From: JAAYZQ01 sp034428935
GTDB taxonomy: Bacteria; Chloroflexota; Anaerolineae; JAAYZQ01
Length of the DNA stretch: 21,214 bases
Assembly: GCA_034428935.1 (NCBI GenBank)
Contig: DAOUHB010000166.1
Coordinates: 1 to 21,214, forward strand
Direction of reading: 5' to 3'
In this document: piece by piece, positions 1 through 7,037 of the stretch
Numbering within the stretch: position 1 is the first letter of the stretch
How the letters are laid out: each line of letters begins with the position of its first letter
Notes under the pieces: model-generated
Databases searched by the model: none
What the model was told of the DNA's origin: nothing
The model's input: the letters and a program-made list of their open reading frames with translations, nothing else
Program-made: the position numbers and the translations under genes

Positions 1-350
1 GCTTCCGCCCGTTCCAGTCGAGCTCGCAGCGCCTCGTTCTCGCGCTGTAGCCGGGCGACCTCTCTGGCCAGGGCCGTGTCCGCCGCGGTCTTGGGGCCGC
101 GCTTCGCCGGCTCCAGGCCATCCAGCTGGCCAAGGTCCCGTTGCCGGCGCCAGCGGCTGAGGTGCGAGGAGTATATCCCCTCTCGCCGCAAGAGAGCACC
201 AATCTCACCCGGCTCAGTGCAAGCATCCGCTTCGTTGATGATGCGCAGCTTTTCCTCGACGCTATATTGTCGCCGTTGGGCCACCGGCACCACCTCGGGA
301 TCCTGGTCACCCGTGTGCTCGGTCCGCCCCGTTCCGTTTCCAGACATCAT
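1..350 (-). CDS. Transposase OrfA (IS3-type helix-turn-helix), 3' end missing
   Basis: About 116 codons are visible, running off the left edge. Residues about 28-71 form the helix-turn-helix module of IS3-type OrfA proteins, with the recognisable stretches EEKLRIINEADAC, TEPGEIGALLRREG and YSSHLSRWRRQR. Residues about 94-116 (LAREVARLQRENEALRARL) form a leucine-zipper-like coiled coil, as expected for OrfA before the frameshift to OrfB. The start is one of two adjacent ATGs (350 or 347) behind AGGAG. OrfA binds the IS ends, and in this family the full transposase is normally made by a programmed frameshift into OrfB, which is not in the window. The gene has the same orientation as the methyltransferase operon and lies downstream of it. 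Confidence 0.8.
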   Translation of the reverse strand, partial: MMSGNGTGRTEHTGDQDPEVVPVAQRRQYSVEEKLRIINEADACTEPGEIGALLRREGIYSSHLSRWRRQRDLGQLDGLEPAKRGPKTAADTALAREVARLQRENEALRARLERAE

Positions 351-419
351 TCACTCTCCTCTGCTCACCATATTATACCCTAAATTCTTGAGCAGAGTTG
401 TCTCAAGTATATTAACACA
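1..419 (-). mobile_element. Left part of a probable IS3-family insertion sequence (cut by window edge)
   Basis: The transposase start at 1-350 and its AT-richer upstream leader stand out from the C/G-rich DNA next to them. Reading on the minus strand, the leader begins near 419 with a TG dinucleotide (IS3-family ends typically begin with TG). It holds a 6-bp inverted repeat (CTTGAG at 387-392, CTCAAG at 402-407), then a TATAAT box at 372-377 and an AGGAG ribosome binding site near 356-360. I see no good -35 box at normal spacing. The outer boundary at about 419 is inferred from the TG and the change in composition. The right end, target duplication and OrfB lie outside the window. Confidence 0.45.
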
Positions 420-448
420 TACGGTCACACGCAATCCGAATCCGGACT

Positions 449-525
449 CCCCGACTTGTCGGGGCCAGGCCGTCTCCCCGCAAGCTTCCCCCGACAAGTC
501 GCCCGTCCTGGCCGTCCGGGCCAGG
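449..525. repeat. Cluster of inverted repeats in the C/G-rich gap after the last operon gene
   Basis: The gap 351-622 between the IS-like element and the last methyltransferase gene has no supportable gene apart from the IS leader. It contains a hairpin CCCCGAC-TT-GTCGGGG at 449-464. There is also a 12-nt inverted repeat, GACTTGTCGGGG (453-464) and CCCCGACAAGTC (489-500), and a hairpin CCTGGCC-GTCCG-GGCCAGG at 507-525. C-runs and G-runs continue to about 622 (for example CCTCCC/GGGAGG near 573-586). On the minus strand these lie 98-174 bases past the stop of the methyltransferase. They could act as a 3' stabiliser or a terminator, but no U-tract follows. Confidence 0.6.
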
Positions 526-622
526 GGCGACTCCGGCCCGGCACGCAACCCGGACCCCCTGAGGCCCCTCCCCTCCCCCGGGAGGGACCCTTCTCCCCCT
601 CTTTCCTCGCAGGGAAGGGGGG

Positions 623-2068
623 TTAGGTCCAATGCCTCGCCATCTCCTCGAGCTCCCGCGCCACCTCCGGCGGCAGCGGGGCCGGCTCGTGCTCCATGGC
701 CTTCAGCGTCTGCTCCCGCAGCCGGTCGTCAAAGCCCGGCACGCCGTCCCCCGACCGGGCATAGATCGACCGGTCGAACAGCTTCGAATACCACACGTCG
801 CGAAAGTGCTTTAGCGTGTGGTCTTCCTGCAGGTAGTGCCCGCCCGGGCCCACGCGATCCATGACGTCCAGCGCCAGCGTCTCGTCGCTGATGGGCACCC
901 CGCCCATCAACTGGTTGACCATGTGCAACACCTCGTGCACCAGGACGATATAGCCCGGCGACGCCACCGAGCCGTGGTCCAGCCAGCCCGGGTCGTGCAC
1001 CAGGTTCGCCCCGCTCAGCGCCGAGGCCAGGCACGAAAAGGCCGCCTCCGCCGCCGCCTGCGCGTCCGGCACCTTGCTGTCCGAGCAGCCCGCCGTCCCA
1101 AAGAACGGCAGCCCGTAGCGCTGCGCCAACTGCGCCATGGCCGCCACCATCAGGCTCATCTCCGGCGCCCCGTACGAAAAGATCGTCGTCTTCATGTCCA
1201 TGATCGTCGTGAACGCCCCGTAGATGAACGGCGCCCCCGGCCGCACCAACTGCGCCAGCACCAGCCCGCTCAGCGACTCCGCGCTGCCCTGCACGATCTC
1301 CCCCGCAAACGTCGCCGGCGCCGTGCTTCCCCCCTGCGGCGCCGGATAGTTGATCAGCGGGATCCCCTTTTCCGCGCAGAACAGGATCTTTTCCACCGCC
1401 GGATCGTAGTACAGCAGCGGCGAGATCGGCTCCGAGTAGTGCACCACCGTCGGCGCCTGCCGAAAGCCCTCCTCGCTCCCCGCGATCGCCATCGCCATCG
1501 CATAGATGTCCCGCACGCTGTTCACGTCCTTGCAGCAAAACACCAGCGGCTTTTCCGTGTACGTCAACACCTGCTTCGCAATCACCCGGTCCGCGACGTC
1601 CGGCGCCACGTCGTCCGCCATGCCGATCGTCATCACCCACGTGTAATTCGGCAGCGCGTCCGCCACCGTCGTCGTGATCCGGCAGTGCTCGCTCGTAAAC
1701 CGCGATCGCTCCCCCGTCGCCGGGTCCAGGTAATCGATACAGTCCACGCTCGGGCCGAACCACACCCGGTCCCCCTCCAGCGCCACCGCCCGATCCCCGT
1801 TCCTCTTGCCCAGCACCACACGCGCCGGCGCCTTGCGGATGGCCTCTTCCACCATCCACGACGGCATCCGCACCCGGTTGCCGTCTACCCGCGCCCCGCC
1901 CCCGTGCAGGATCTCCAGCGCCCGCGGGTGCGTGATCTGCACCCCCGTGCGCTCCAGCAACTCCAGCGTCGCCATGTGAAGCTGCTCCAACTGCTCCTCG
2001 TTAACCACCGCCATCTTGGGCGTAAACGCCAGCCCGTTCTTCCTGCTGTTGAACAGATTCGGGATCAT
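623..2068 (-). CDS. MttB-family (trimethylamine methyltransferase family) protein D, non-pyrrolysine
   Basis: This 481-aa protein of the MttB superfamily covers the usual full length (about 470-500 aa) with no in-frame stop, so there is no pyrrolysine codon. Family landmarks are the N-terminal LHMATLELLERTGVQ segment, GGSTAPAT at 247-254, DMKTT at 291-295, AGCSDSKVPDAQAAAE at about 326-341 and VGPGGHYLQEDHT near 406-418. Relatives transfer a methyl group from a methylated amine (for example glycine betaine in MtgB) to a corrinoid protein in the cytoplasm. The ATG at 2068 was chosen because GAGGAG lies about 9 bases upstream. A longer frame exists upstream but overlaps the preceding gene. It starts 17 bases after the OCD-family gene and has no corrinoid gene next to it, so it probably shares those at 9.3-12.1 kb. 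The substrate is unknown. Confidence 0.9.
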   Translation of the reverse strand: MIPNLFNSRKNGLAFTPKMAVVNEEQLEQLHMATLELLERTGVQITHPRALEILHGGGARVDGNRVRMPSWMVEEAIRKAPARVVLGKRNGDRAVALEGDRVWFGPSVDCIDYLDPATGERSRFTSEHCRITTTVADALPNYTWVMTIGMADDVAPDVADRVIAKQVLTYTEKPLVFCCKDVNSVRDIYAMAMAIAGSEEGFRQAPTVVHYSEPISPLLYYDPAVEKILFCAEKGIPLINYPAPQGGSTAPATFAGEIVQGSAESLSGLVLAQLVRPGAPFIYGAFTTIMDMKTTIFSYGAPEMSLMVAAMAQLAQRYGLPFFGTAGCSDSKVPDAQAAAEAAFSCLASALSGANLVHDPGWLDHGSVASPGYIVLVHEVLHMVNQLMGGVPISDETLALDVMDRVGPGGHYLQEDHTLKHFRDVWYSKLFDRSIYARSGDGVPGFDDRLREQTLKAMEHEPAPLPPEVARELEEMARHWT

Positions 2069-2085
2069 GTCTCTGTGCTCCTCGC

Positions 2086-3063
2086 TCACAGCCGCAGCCA
2101 CGTGCCGGCGCCCTTTTCGACCGCCTTCCTGTACACCAGCGGCGCCACCGCCATGTCGTCCAGTGCCAGGCCCAGGTTGGCCGTGATCGTCCGCTCTTCC
2201 GGCGTCTCGCGGCCCGGCTTCTGGCCCGTCGCCAGCTCGCCCAGGTCCGCGTAGATCGGCGGGATGTCCTGGAAGTAGCCCGCCCCCTGGTAATAGAGCA
2301 ACTGCGCCACGTCGTCCGTGCAGAACTTGCTCGCTTCTTTCAGCGCCGCCCGGTCCCAATACGTATCATAGTCCACCGCCGACGCAAACGCCCCTTCCTC
2401 CAGCCAGCCCGCCTTGATCGTCGCGTGCGGCACCTTCAGGATCGGGCCCGCCGTCACCACCAGGTCGCTGCCCGCCACCGCCTCCCGCGGCTCCGCCACC
2501 GCCCTCACCTCCAGGCCCAGCTCCTCGCTCATCTCCCGCGCGTAGCGCTCCGCCATCTCCGGCCGCACGTCATAGGCCCGCACCTTCTTTAGCGGAAACA
2601 GCACGTTCAGCGCCTCCAGGTTCGTCCGCCCCTGCACCCCGCAGCCCAGGATGCCCGCCGTCGACGACTCCGGCCGCGCCAGGTAGCGCGCGCTCACCGC
2701 CGTCGCCGCCCCCGTGCGCATCGCCGTGATCCACACACAGTCCATCACCGCCAGCGGCAGCCCCGTCTCCACGTCGTTCAGGATCAGCAGCCCCGTGATG
2801 TACGGCAGCCCCCGCTTGTAGTTCTCCGGGTAGCCCGCCACCCACTTCACCCCCGCCGACCCCAGCGCCGGGATATACGCCGGCATCGCATGGATAAAGT
2901 TGTCCGGGTTCGTCGGGTGCACCCCCGGCTTCGGCGGCATCTCCACCTTGCCCTTCCCCTTTTCCCGGAACGCGATCTCCAGCGCCTCGATGACCTCCGC
3001 CATCGTCACCCCCAGACCCTGGACGTCGGAATACGACAGGTACAGCAAACGGTTTTCGCTCAC
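2086..3063 (-). CDS. Ornithine cyclodeaminase / mu-crystallin family NAD(P)-dependent protein
   Basis: This 325-aa protein is typical in length for the family. It has the substrate-side lysine in GVKWV (K73), the arginine in AMRTGAATA (R116), a Rossmann motif GCGVQG at 140-145 and an acidic VDYD at 230-233 in the region of the catalytic aspartate. Family members include ornithine cyclodeaminase, alanine dehydrogenase, ketimine reductases and opine-type synthases, so the exact reaction cannot be assigned. In this setting, reduction of an imine or handling of an N-methyl amino acid made by the demethylases is plausible. Two tandem GTG codons (3066, 3063) follow AAAGGAGGG. 3063 is preferred because its spacing is about 7 bases. 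The open frame continues upstream through a C/G-rich gap, but that extension lacks family sequence. Confidence 0.88.
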   Translation of the reverse strand: MSENRLLYLSYSDVQGLGVTMAEVIEALEIAFREKGKGKVEMPPKPGVHPTNPDNFIHAMPAYIPALGSAGVKWVAGYPENYKRGLPYITGLLILNDVETGLPLAVMDCVWITAMRTGAATAVSARYLARPESSTAGILGCGVQGRTNLEALNVLFPLKKVRAYDVRPEMAERYAREMSEELGLEVRAVAEPREAVAGSDLVVTAGPILKVPHATIKAGWLEEGAFASAVDYDTYWDRAALKEASKFCTDDVAQLLYYQGAGYFQDIPPIYADLGELATGQKPGRETPEERTITANLGLALDDMAVAPLVYRKAVEKGAGTWLRL

Positions 3064-3275
3064 CACAATCCCTCCTTTGTATAATAACAGCCCCCACCCC
3101 CCTTTTTTTGGAGATGGTGCCCCGTCAACCCTGACGGTCCTCTCCCGCGGCAACCCGTTGTCTCCCCGATCTCGTGCCTGGGTCCCTGAAAGACTCGGTC
3201 CAAGCCCCCAGATCGGCGATTCTCCCGCCCCCAAGCCCCGACCGCAGGGAGGGGGCTGCAGCGGGGGGGAGGGGG

Positions 3276-3920
3276 TCACCCCTCCTCCAATATCTCCCGC
3301 ACCTGCGTGTAAAACGCCGCCACGTGCTCGCGCATGATCGCCTCCGCGCGCCCCGCGTCCCCCGCCTGGATGGCCTCCACCAGGTTGACGTGCTTCTCCA
3401 CCGCCGTGGGCAAGAAGCCAAGGCGTGGCAGCACCAGGTACCACAGCCGCTGCGACAGGCCAAACAGCCGCTCCAGCGACTCCGCCAGGTACTTGTTGTG
3501 GGCCGCCCGCGCCACCGCCTCGTGGAACTTGTGGTCCACGTCGAACTGTCGGTGGCTGTCGCCCGACGGCGTCTGCGCCTGTTCCTCGCGCAACGTCTCC
3601 AGCACCACGATGTCGTCCGGCGTGGCCCGCTGCGCCGCCAGCCGCGCGCTCAGGCCCTCCAGCGCCAGCCGCATTTCGCTGAGCTGCTCCAGGTCGGGCA
3701 GGTTCACGTCGCTCACCAGGATGCCGTGGCGCGGCGTGATGTGGACCAGGCCGTCGTGGACCAGCCATTTCAGCGCCTCGCGCACCGGCACCAGGCCCAT
3801 GTCCAGGCCCGCGGCCAGCTCCTGCTCGTTGATATCCGCCCCGGGCGCCAGCTCCAGGGTCGTGATGCGCTTGCGAATCAGATCGTACGCGCGCTTGGTG
3901 TCTACACGTTCCAGTTCCAT
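3276..3920 (-). CDS. GntR-family transcriptional regulator (FadR/FCD type)
   Basis: This 214-aa protein has an N-terminal winged helix-turn-helix at about 8-70 (AYDLIRKRITTLELAPG, then VPVREALKWLVHDGLV) and a C-terminal FCD ligand domain at about 78-208. The probable metal ligands are D129 and H133 (FDVDHKFHEAV), H177 (EKHVNLVEAI) and H199 (MREHVAAF). FCD regulators sense small carboxylates or amino-acid-like effectors and usually repress neighbouring catabolic genes. The ATG at 3920 is preceded by GAGGA at 7 bases. It lies 34 bases after the hydantoinase-like gene and 212 bases before the OCD-family gene, so it sits inside the putative operon and may act on a site in the 3064-3275 gap or at the distant operon promoter. 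The effector is unknown. Confidence 0.9.
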   Translation of the reverse strand: MELERVDTKRAYDLIRKRITTLELAPGADINEQELAAGLDMGLVPVREALKWLVHDGLVHITPRHGILVSDVNLPDLEQLSEMRLALEGLSARLAAQRATPDDIVVLETLREEQAQTPSGDSHRQFDVDHKFHEAVARAAHNKYLAESLERLFGLSQRLWYLVLPRLGFLPTAVEKHVNLVEAIQAGDAGRAEAIMREHVAAFYTQVREILEEG

Positions 3921-3954
3921 TATTATTTCCTCTTGCCTTGAATGTCCCGCATAA

Positions 3955-6006
3955 TCATCTTGTCAACCGCGGATTGCCCACCGCCCGGGCCCGAATCCGG
4001 TAGGTATCGAGCCCGTCCGTCAGCTCTTCGACGCTCACCTGCGGGTTGTCGGCGCCCGAGCGCAGCGCCGCTCCCAGAGCCCGCTGCTGGCTCAACGTCC
4101 GCGCCTGTGCCAGCGCCTCGCCCAGCTCCTCGAACTCGTATCGCTCGTCGTGCGCCTGCACGAAATAGCCGAAAACCTCCAGCCCCGAGCGCGAGAGCTG
4201 CGGATAGACCAGCAGTTCCTCCTCCACCATGACGCTGCCCGCGATAGCGCCCACCGCGTTGGCCACCTGGTGATGGTCGGGCAGGAGCAGCTCGGTGTGC
4301 AGCGCCTCGGCCACCGGCGGCAAAAAGATGCTGGCCGGCGCGCCGATGCCGATGATCGGCTTGGTCAGGCGAATGTTCGTCTCCAGGTGCGGATGGGCGT
4401 GGTACAGGCTGTTGTAGAAAAACCAACGCGCCATGTCATTGTCCTGAGAGCCGCGAAGGGCGCGGTCGCCCCCGCGGCCGTTGCGATCCAGGCTTCGATC
4501 CCGGTCACCCAGTTGCAGCGGACGCTCCGACAGGAAGGTGAGGACCGCGTGCAGGATCATCTCGCTGGCCTGGGACCACACCTCCCGGCGCACCTCGTCG
4601 ACGTCGCGGAACTGGAACTGGCAGAACACCTTCCACGCCAGCGCCGAAGTCTCCGCGTCCCACAGGTCGTAGCGCCCCTCGATGTGCATCAGGTCAGTGG
4701 AGGTGAGCCCTGCCCGGCCCACGATCTCCTGGCGAAACAGCTCTGGCACGGCCACCTGGGCAACGTGCAGCAGCTTCAGCTCTTTCAGGATCTCGGGCAC
4801 CGCCCGCGGCCCATCCCGCAGCAGGTTCACCAGCTCCTGCTCCCGCGTCGAATGCAAATCCTTGACGCTGGAAGGATCTCGCAGCAGGAACCAATACTCC
4901 AGCCACTCGGGCGTGGCCTGCGACCAGGTGCGCAGCGCCAGCGCCTTGATCTGGCGGTGCACCTGCGGATATTGCCACGCCAGGTACGCCAGCGGCGTGA
5001 CCCGCTCGGGCCCCAGGAGGATCTCTTTGTCGTGGCCCAGGCCAATGTGGCTGTCGCCCCCCAGGGCGATTGACAGCAAATTGGCAGCCTTGACCGACGT
5101 CTTGTAGTCGCCCACCGTCGCCCCCTCCTCGCTGACGGTCACCTGGCCGTCCACGATGAGGGCAATGTCGGTGGTCGTGCCGCCCACGTCGATGATGAGG
5201 GCATCGTCGGTGCGTGACAGGAACCGCCCACCGATGGCGCTGGCCGCCGGCCCCGAGTGGATGGTCTCCACCGGCGTGCGGGCCGCAAATTCGTCGCTCA
5301 TCAGCGTGCCATCGCCGCGGACCACCATGAGGGGCGCGTCGATCTGGCGTCGCTCCATGGCCCGTCGCACGGCAATGACGAAATCCTGGAGCACCGCCAG
5401 GAGCGAGGCGTTGAGGGCCGCCGTCGTGGCCCGCTCCACCGAGCCAAGCCTGGTGGAGAGCTGGTGGCCCAGGACCACGGGCAGGTCGCAGACGCTCGAA
5501 ATGGCCTGGTAGACCCGGTTCTCGTGCTCCGGGTTCAAGGGGCTAAAATATGCCGAAACGGCGATGGCGTCCACCTTGTCCTTGAGCTCCACAACCCTGG
5601 CCAGGATGCCCTGCAGGTCGAGGGCCTTCTTCTCGCGGCCGTACAGGTCGTGGCCCCCGTCGAAAAAGTAATAGTTGGGGGTCGCCAGGCGACTGTCCAG
5701 CTTGAAGCGGCTGAGAAGCTCCGGGTCATAGCCGATGAGAAGCAGCGCCACCCGCTTGCCCTTGCTCTCGGCGATGGCGTTCGTCGCCAGCGTCGTCGAG
5801 ATAGAGACCATGCGGATGGCCGAGGGATCCTCGATGCGGATCCCCTCGATGACCTCTTCGATGCCGATGGAAAAATCGCGCTTGGTGGTCAGGGCCTTGT
5901 GGCTGGCCAGCACGCGGCGCGATTCGTACTCCAGCAACACACCGTCAGTATACGTGCCACCTGTGTCAATTCCCAACACCAGGTTGGGAGCAGATTTCGT
6001 GTCCAA
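3955..6006 (-). CDS. Hydantoinase/oxoprolinase family protein, HyuA-like ASKHA ATPase
   Basis: This 683-aa protein matches the length of HyuA-type subunits. The ASKHA nucleotide-binding motifs are clear: phosphate-1 IDTGGTYTD at 13-21, GDGTLMS at 231-237, SGPAASAIGG at 251-260, phosphate-2 IDVGGTTTD at 272-280 and ALGGDS at 314-319. Classical HyuA works with HyuB in ATP-dependent opening of (N-methyl)hydantoins, and oxoprolinases are related. No HyuB-like gene is in the window, so the substrate is open. The sequence shows no cysteine cluster that would make it a RamA/RACo-type Fe-S activator. The start is TTG at 6006, 13 bases after the GNAT stop, with GGGGAAG just upstream. No ATG lies before the phosphate-1 motif. 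The C-terminal half (about 340-683) is less recognisable. It contains an Arg/Asp/Gly-rich stretch (about 500-520) that could be a flexible insert. Confidence 0.85.
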   Translation of the reverse strand: MDTKSAPNLVLGIDTGGTYTDGVLLEYESRRVLASHKALTTKRDFSIGIEEVIEGIRIEDPSAIRMVSISTTLATNAIAESKGKRVALLLIGYDPELLSRFKLDSRLATPNYYFFDGGHDLYGREKKALDLQGILARVVELKDKVDAIAVSAYFSPLNPEHENRVYQAISSVCDLPVVLGHQLSTRLGSVERATTAALNASLLAVLQDFVIAVRRAMERRQIDAPLMVVRGDGTLMSDEFAARTPVETIHSGPAASAIGGRFLSRTDDALIIDVGGTTTDIALIVDGQVTVSEEGATVGDYKTSVKAANLLSIALGGDSHIGLGHDKEILLGPERVTPLAYLAWQYPQVHRQIKALALRTWSQATPEWLEYWFLLRDPSSVKDLHSTREQELVNLLRDGPRAVPEILKELKLLHVAQVAVPELFRQEIVGRAGLTSTDLMHIEGRYDLWDAETSALAWKVFCQFQFRDVDEVRREVWSQASEMILHAVLTFLSERPLQLGDRDRSLDRNGRGGDRALRGSQDNDMARWFFYNSLYHAHPHLETNIRLTKPIIGIGAPASIFLPPVAEALHTELLLPDHHQVANAVGAIAGSVMVEEELLVYPQLSRSGLEVFGYFVQAHDERYEFEELGEALAQARTLSQQRALGAALRSGADNPQVSVEELTDGLDTYRIRARAVGNPRLTR

Positions 6007-6019
6007 AGGATCTTCCCCG

Positions 6020-6526
6020 TTACCTATATGAATTCGGCCGGACAGTGGAGGAACGGTCCTCGCACCCGCGGGCCGGATTGGTCTTCTCCAGGAAAACCAG
6101 CGTCAGCCGGTCGTCTATCCGTTCCGTGCGCAGCGGGCGATAGCCCTGCCTGTCGTACAGGTGCAGGTTCTTCTCGCTCCGGTGCCCGGTAAACAACTCG
6201 TAGCGCCGCACCGCGGGGCACATGGCCTCGATCTCGGCCAGCAGGCGCCTGCCGATGCCCTGATCCTGATGGTCGGGATGCACGATGAGCCGGCCGACGT
6301 AGCAGGTATCGCCGCTCGCCAGGCCCCGCACCGAGCCGACAATGTGCCCGTCGACCACGGCTTTCAGGACAACCTGCCGTCTCACGTCCTCCTCCATTTC
6401 GGCCAGGGTCTGCCGGAGGGGCGCAATGCTGTAATCGTCATAGATGGCCGCCTCTTGCAGGTAGGCCAGCTTTTGCAGGTCGAGGATTGCCTGGGCATCG
6501 GCGATGCCGGCCCGTTCGATGTGCAT
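6020..6526 (-). CDS. GNAT-family N-acetyltransferase
   Basis: This 168-aa protein has the GNAT fold. Motif A lies at about 77-98 (VGRLIVHPDHQDQGIGRRLL), where Q87-D-Q-G90-I-G92 forms the acetyl-CoA pyrophosphate loop. Motif B lies near 119-130 (KNLHLYDRQGYR). Such enzymes transfer an acetyl group to an amine of a small molecule or protein. The acceptor cannot be told from sequence, though an amine-handling operon makes a small amine a reasonable guess. The ATG at 6526 is where family similarity begins, and it follows the stop of the four-cysteine protein by 23 bases. The open frame upstream of this ATG only reads through the neighbouring gene in another frame. The C-terminal 20 residues look like a tail outside the fold. 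Confidence 0.88.
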   Translation of the reverse strand: MHIERAGIADAQAILDLQKLAYLQEAAIYDDYSIAPLRQTLAEMEEDVRRQVVLKAVVDGHIVGSVRGLASGDTCYVGRLIVHPDHQDQGIGRRLLAEIEAMCPAVRRYELFTGHRSEKNLHLYDRQGYRPLRTERIDDRLTLVFLEKTNPARGCEDRSSTVRPNSYR

Positions 6527-6549
6527 GGTCGCGTGCCCCCGACGGGCGG

Positions 6550-6873
6550 CTAGTCCTCGCCGTCCTTTGACAGCTCGATGCGCGCCTCGGCCGGCAGGGC
6601 CAGGCCCGACTCGACCTCGACGGCCTTGATGATGCCCACGGGTACCGGGCAGGCCGGGTGATAGCAGTGCTCGGCGCCGGCCTTGAGCGTCTGCGGCCCC
6701 TGGCCGCGGAAGGTGATCTCCTGGAAGGGGTCCACCTCCGTCAGCCCGGCAGCCAGCGCCTGGATCGCCGCGCAGTCGCTGTCGATCTCGAGCATGACCT
6801 TGCGGCCGTTCTTCCTGGCGCGCACCGTGGCCGTAAAGCCACAGATACCCGACGTGATCTTGGCTGTTGCCAA
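6550..6873 (-). CDS. Small four-cysteine protein, DUF6951-like
   Basis: This 107-aa protein starts at a TTG (6873) behind GAGGAGG with about 6 bases of spacing. The open frame extends further upstream but lacks an equally good start and would run into the hairpins. Cysteines lie at 11 (SGICGFTATV), 34 (IDSDCAAI), 70 and 75 (CYHPACPVP). The tail VGIIKAVEVESGLALP (79-94) and the CPVP segment match my recollection of the uncharacterised DUF6951 family of anaerobes and methanogens. That family assignment is from memory. The paired cysteines and histidines (H69, C70, H72, C75) suggest a metal or Fe-S site, but this is inference. It follows MttB-family gene C and precedes the GNAT gene by 23 bases. 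Confidence 0.72.
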   Translation of the reverse strand: MATAKITSGICGFTATVRARKNGRKVMLEIDSDCAAIQALAAGLTEVDPFQEITFRGQGPQTLKAGAEHCYHPACPVPVGIIKAVEVESGLALPAEARIELSKDGED

Positions 6874-6922
6874 TTCGTTCCTCCTCGGGCGCCCGGTTTG
6901 CCTGCACCGGGCGACCATAAGC

Positions 6923-6964
6923 CCCTGATCGAGATCAGGACCTGTGTCCTGACCTCGATCAGGG
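6923..6964 (-). repeat. Strong hairpin: 19-bp stem, 4-nt loop
   Basis: The arms 6923-6941 and 6946-6964 are complementary over 19 positions with one mismatch, which becomes a G-U pair in RNA read from one strand. The loop is 4 nt. It lies between MttB-family gene C and the four-cysteine gene. No U-tract follows on the minus strand, so a simple rho-independent terminator is unlikely. An attenuator, a processing site or an mRNA stabiliser is possible. Confidence 0.8.
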
Positions 6965-6978
6965 TCCGGCGGAGTCAA

Positions 6979-7016
6979 GTCTCCCGGTCAGGGCGCCATT
7001 GCCCTGCCCGGGAGAC
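6979..7016 (-). repeat. Strong hairpin: 16-bp stem, 6-nt loop, just after an MttB-family gene
   Basis: The arms 6979-6994 and 7001-7016 pair over 16 positions with one mismatch around a 6-nt loop (GCCATT on the plus strand). On the minus strand it begins 21 bases after the stop of MttB-family gene C, and the 6923-6964 hairpin follows 14 bases later. Together the two could protect the 3' end of the upstream message or reduce read-through into the accessory genes. Confidence 0.8.
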
Positions 7017-7037
7017 CTTACTCGTGCGCCGTATGGG

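Noticed and set aside
818..2254. Long plus-strand open frames opposite genes (for example 818-2254, 6999-8558, 9752-11503 and 14291-16432)
   Set aside because: Their translations are rich in Arg, His, Gln and Val without any family motif, and each lies opposite a clear minus-strand gene. They are by-products of high GC content and codon bias.
3064..3275. Promoter with TTGACG and TATTAT boxes upstream of the OCD-family gene
   Set aside because: On the minus strand TTGACG and TATTAT are about 35 bases apart, and the TATTAT sits directly against the ribosome binding site. The spacing does not support a normal promoter.
3955..6006. N-methylhydantoinase in a creatinine-to-sarcosine route
   Set aside because: The sarcosine-oxidase-like neighbour makes this tempting, but no HyuB, N-carbamoylsarcosine amidohydrolase or creatinine deaminase gene is present.
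6923..7016. Rho-independent terminator for MttB-C
   Set aside because: The stems are strong but neither is followed by a U-tract on the minus strand. I report them as hairpins only.
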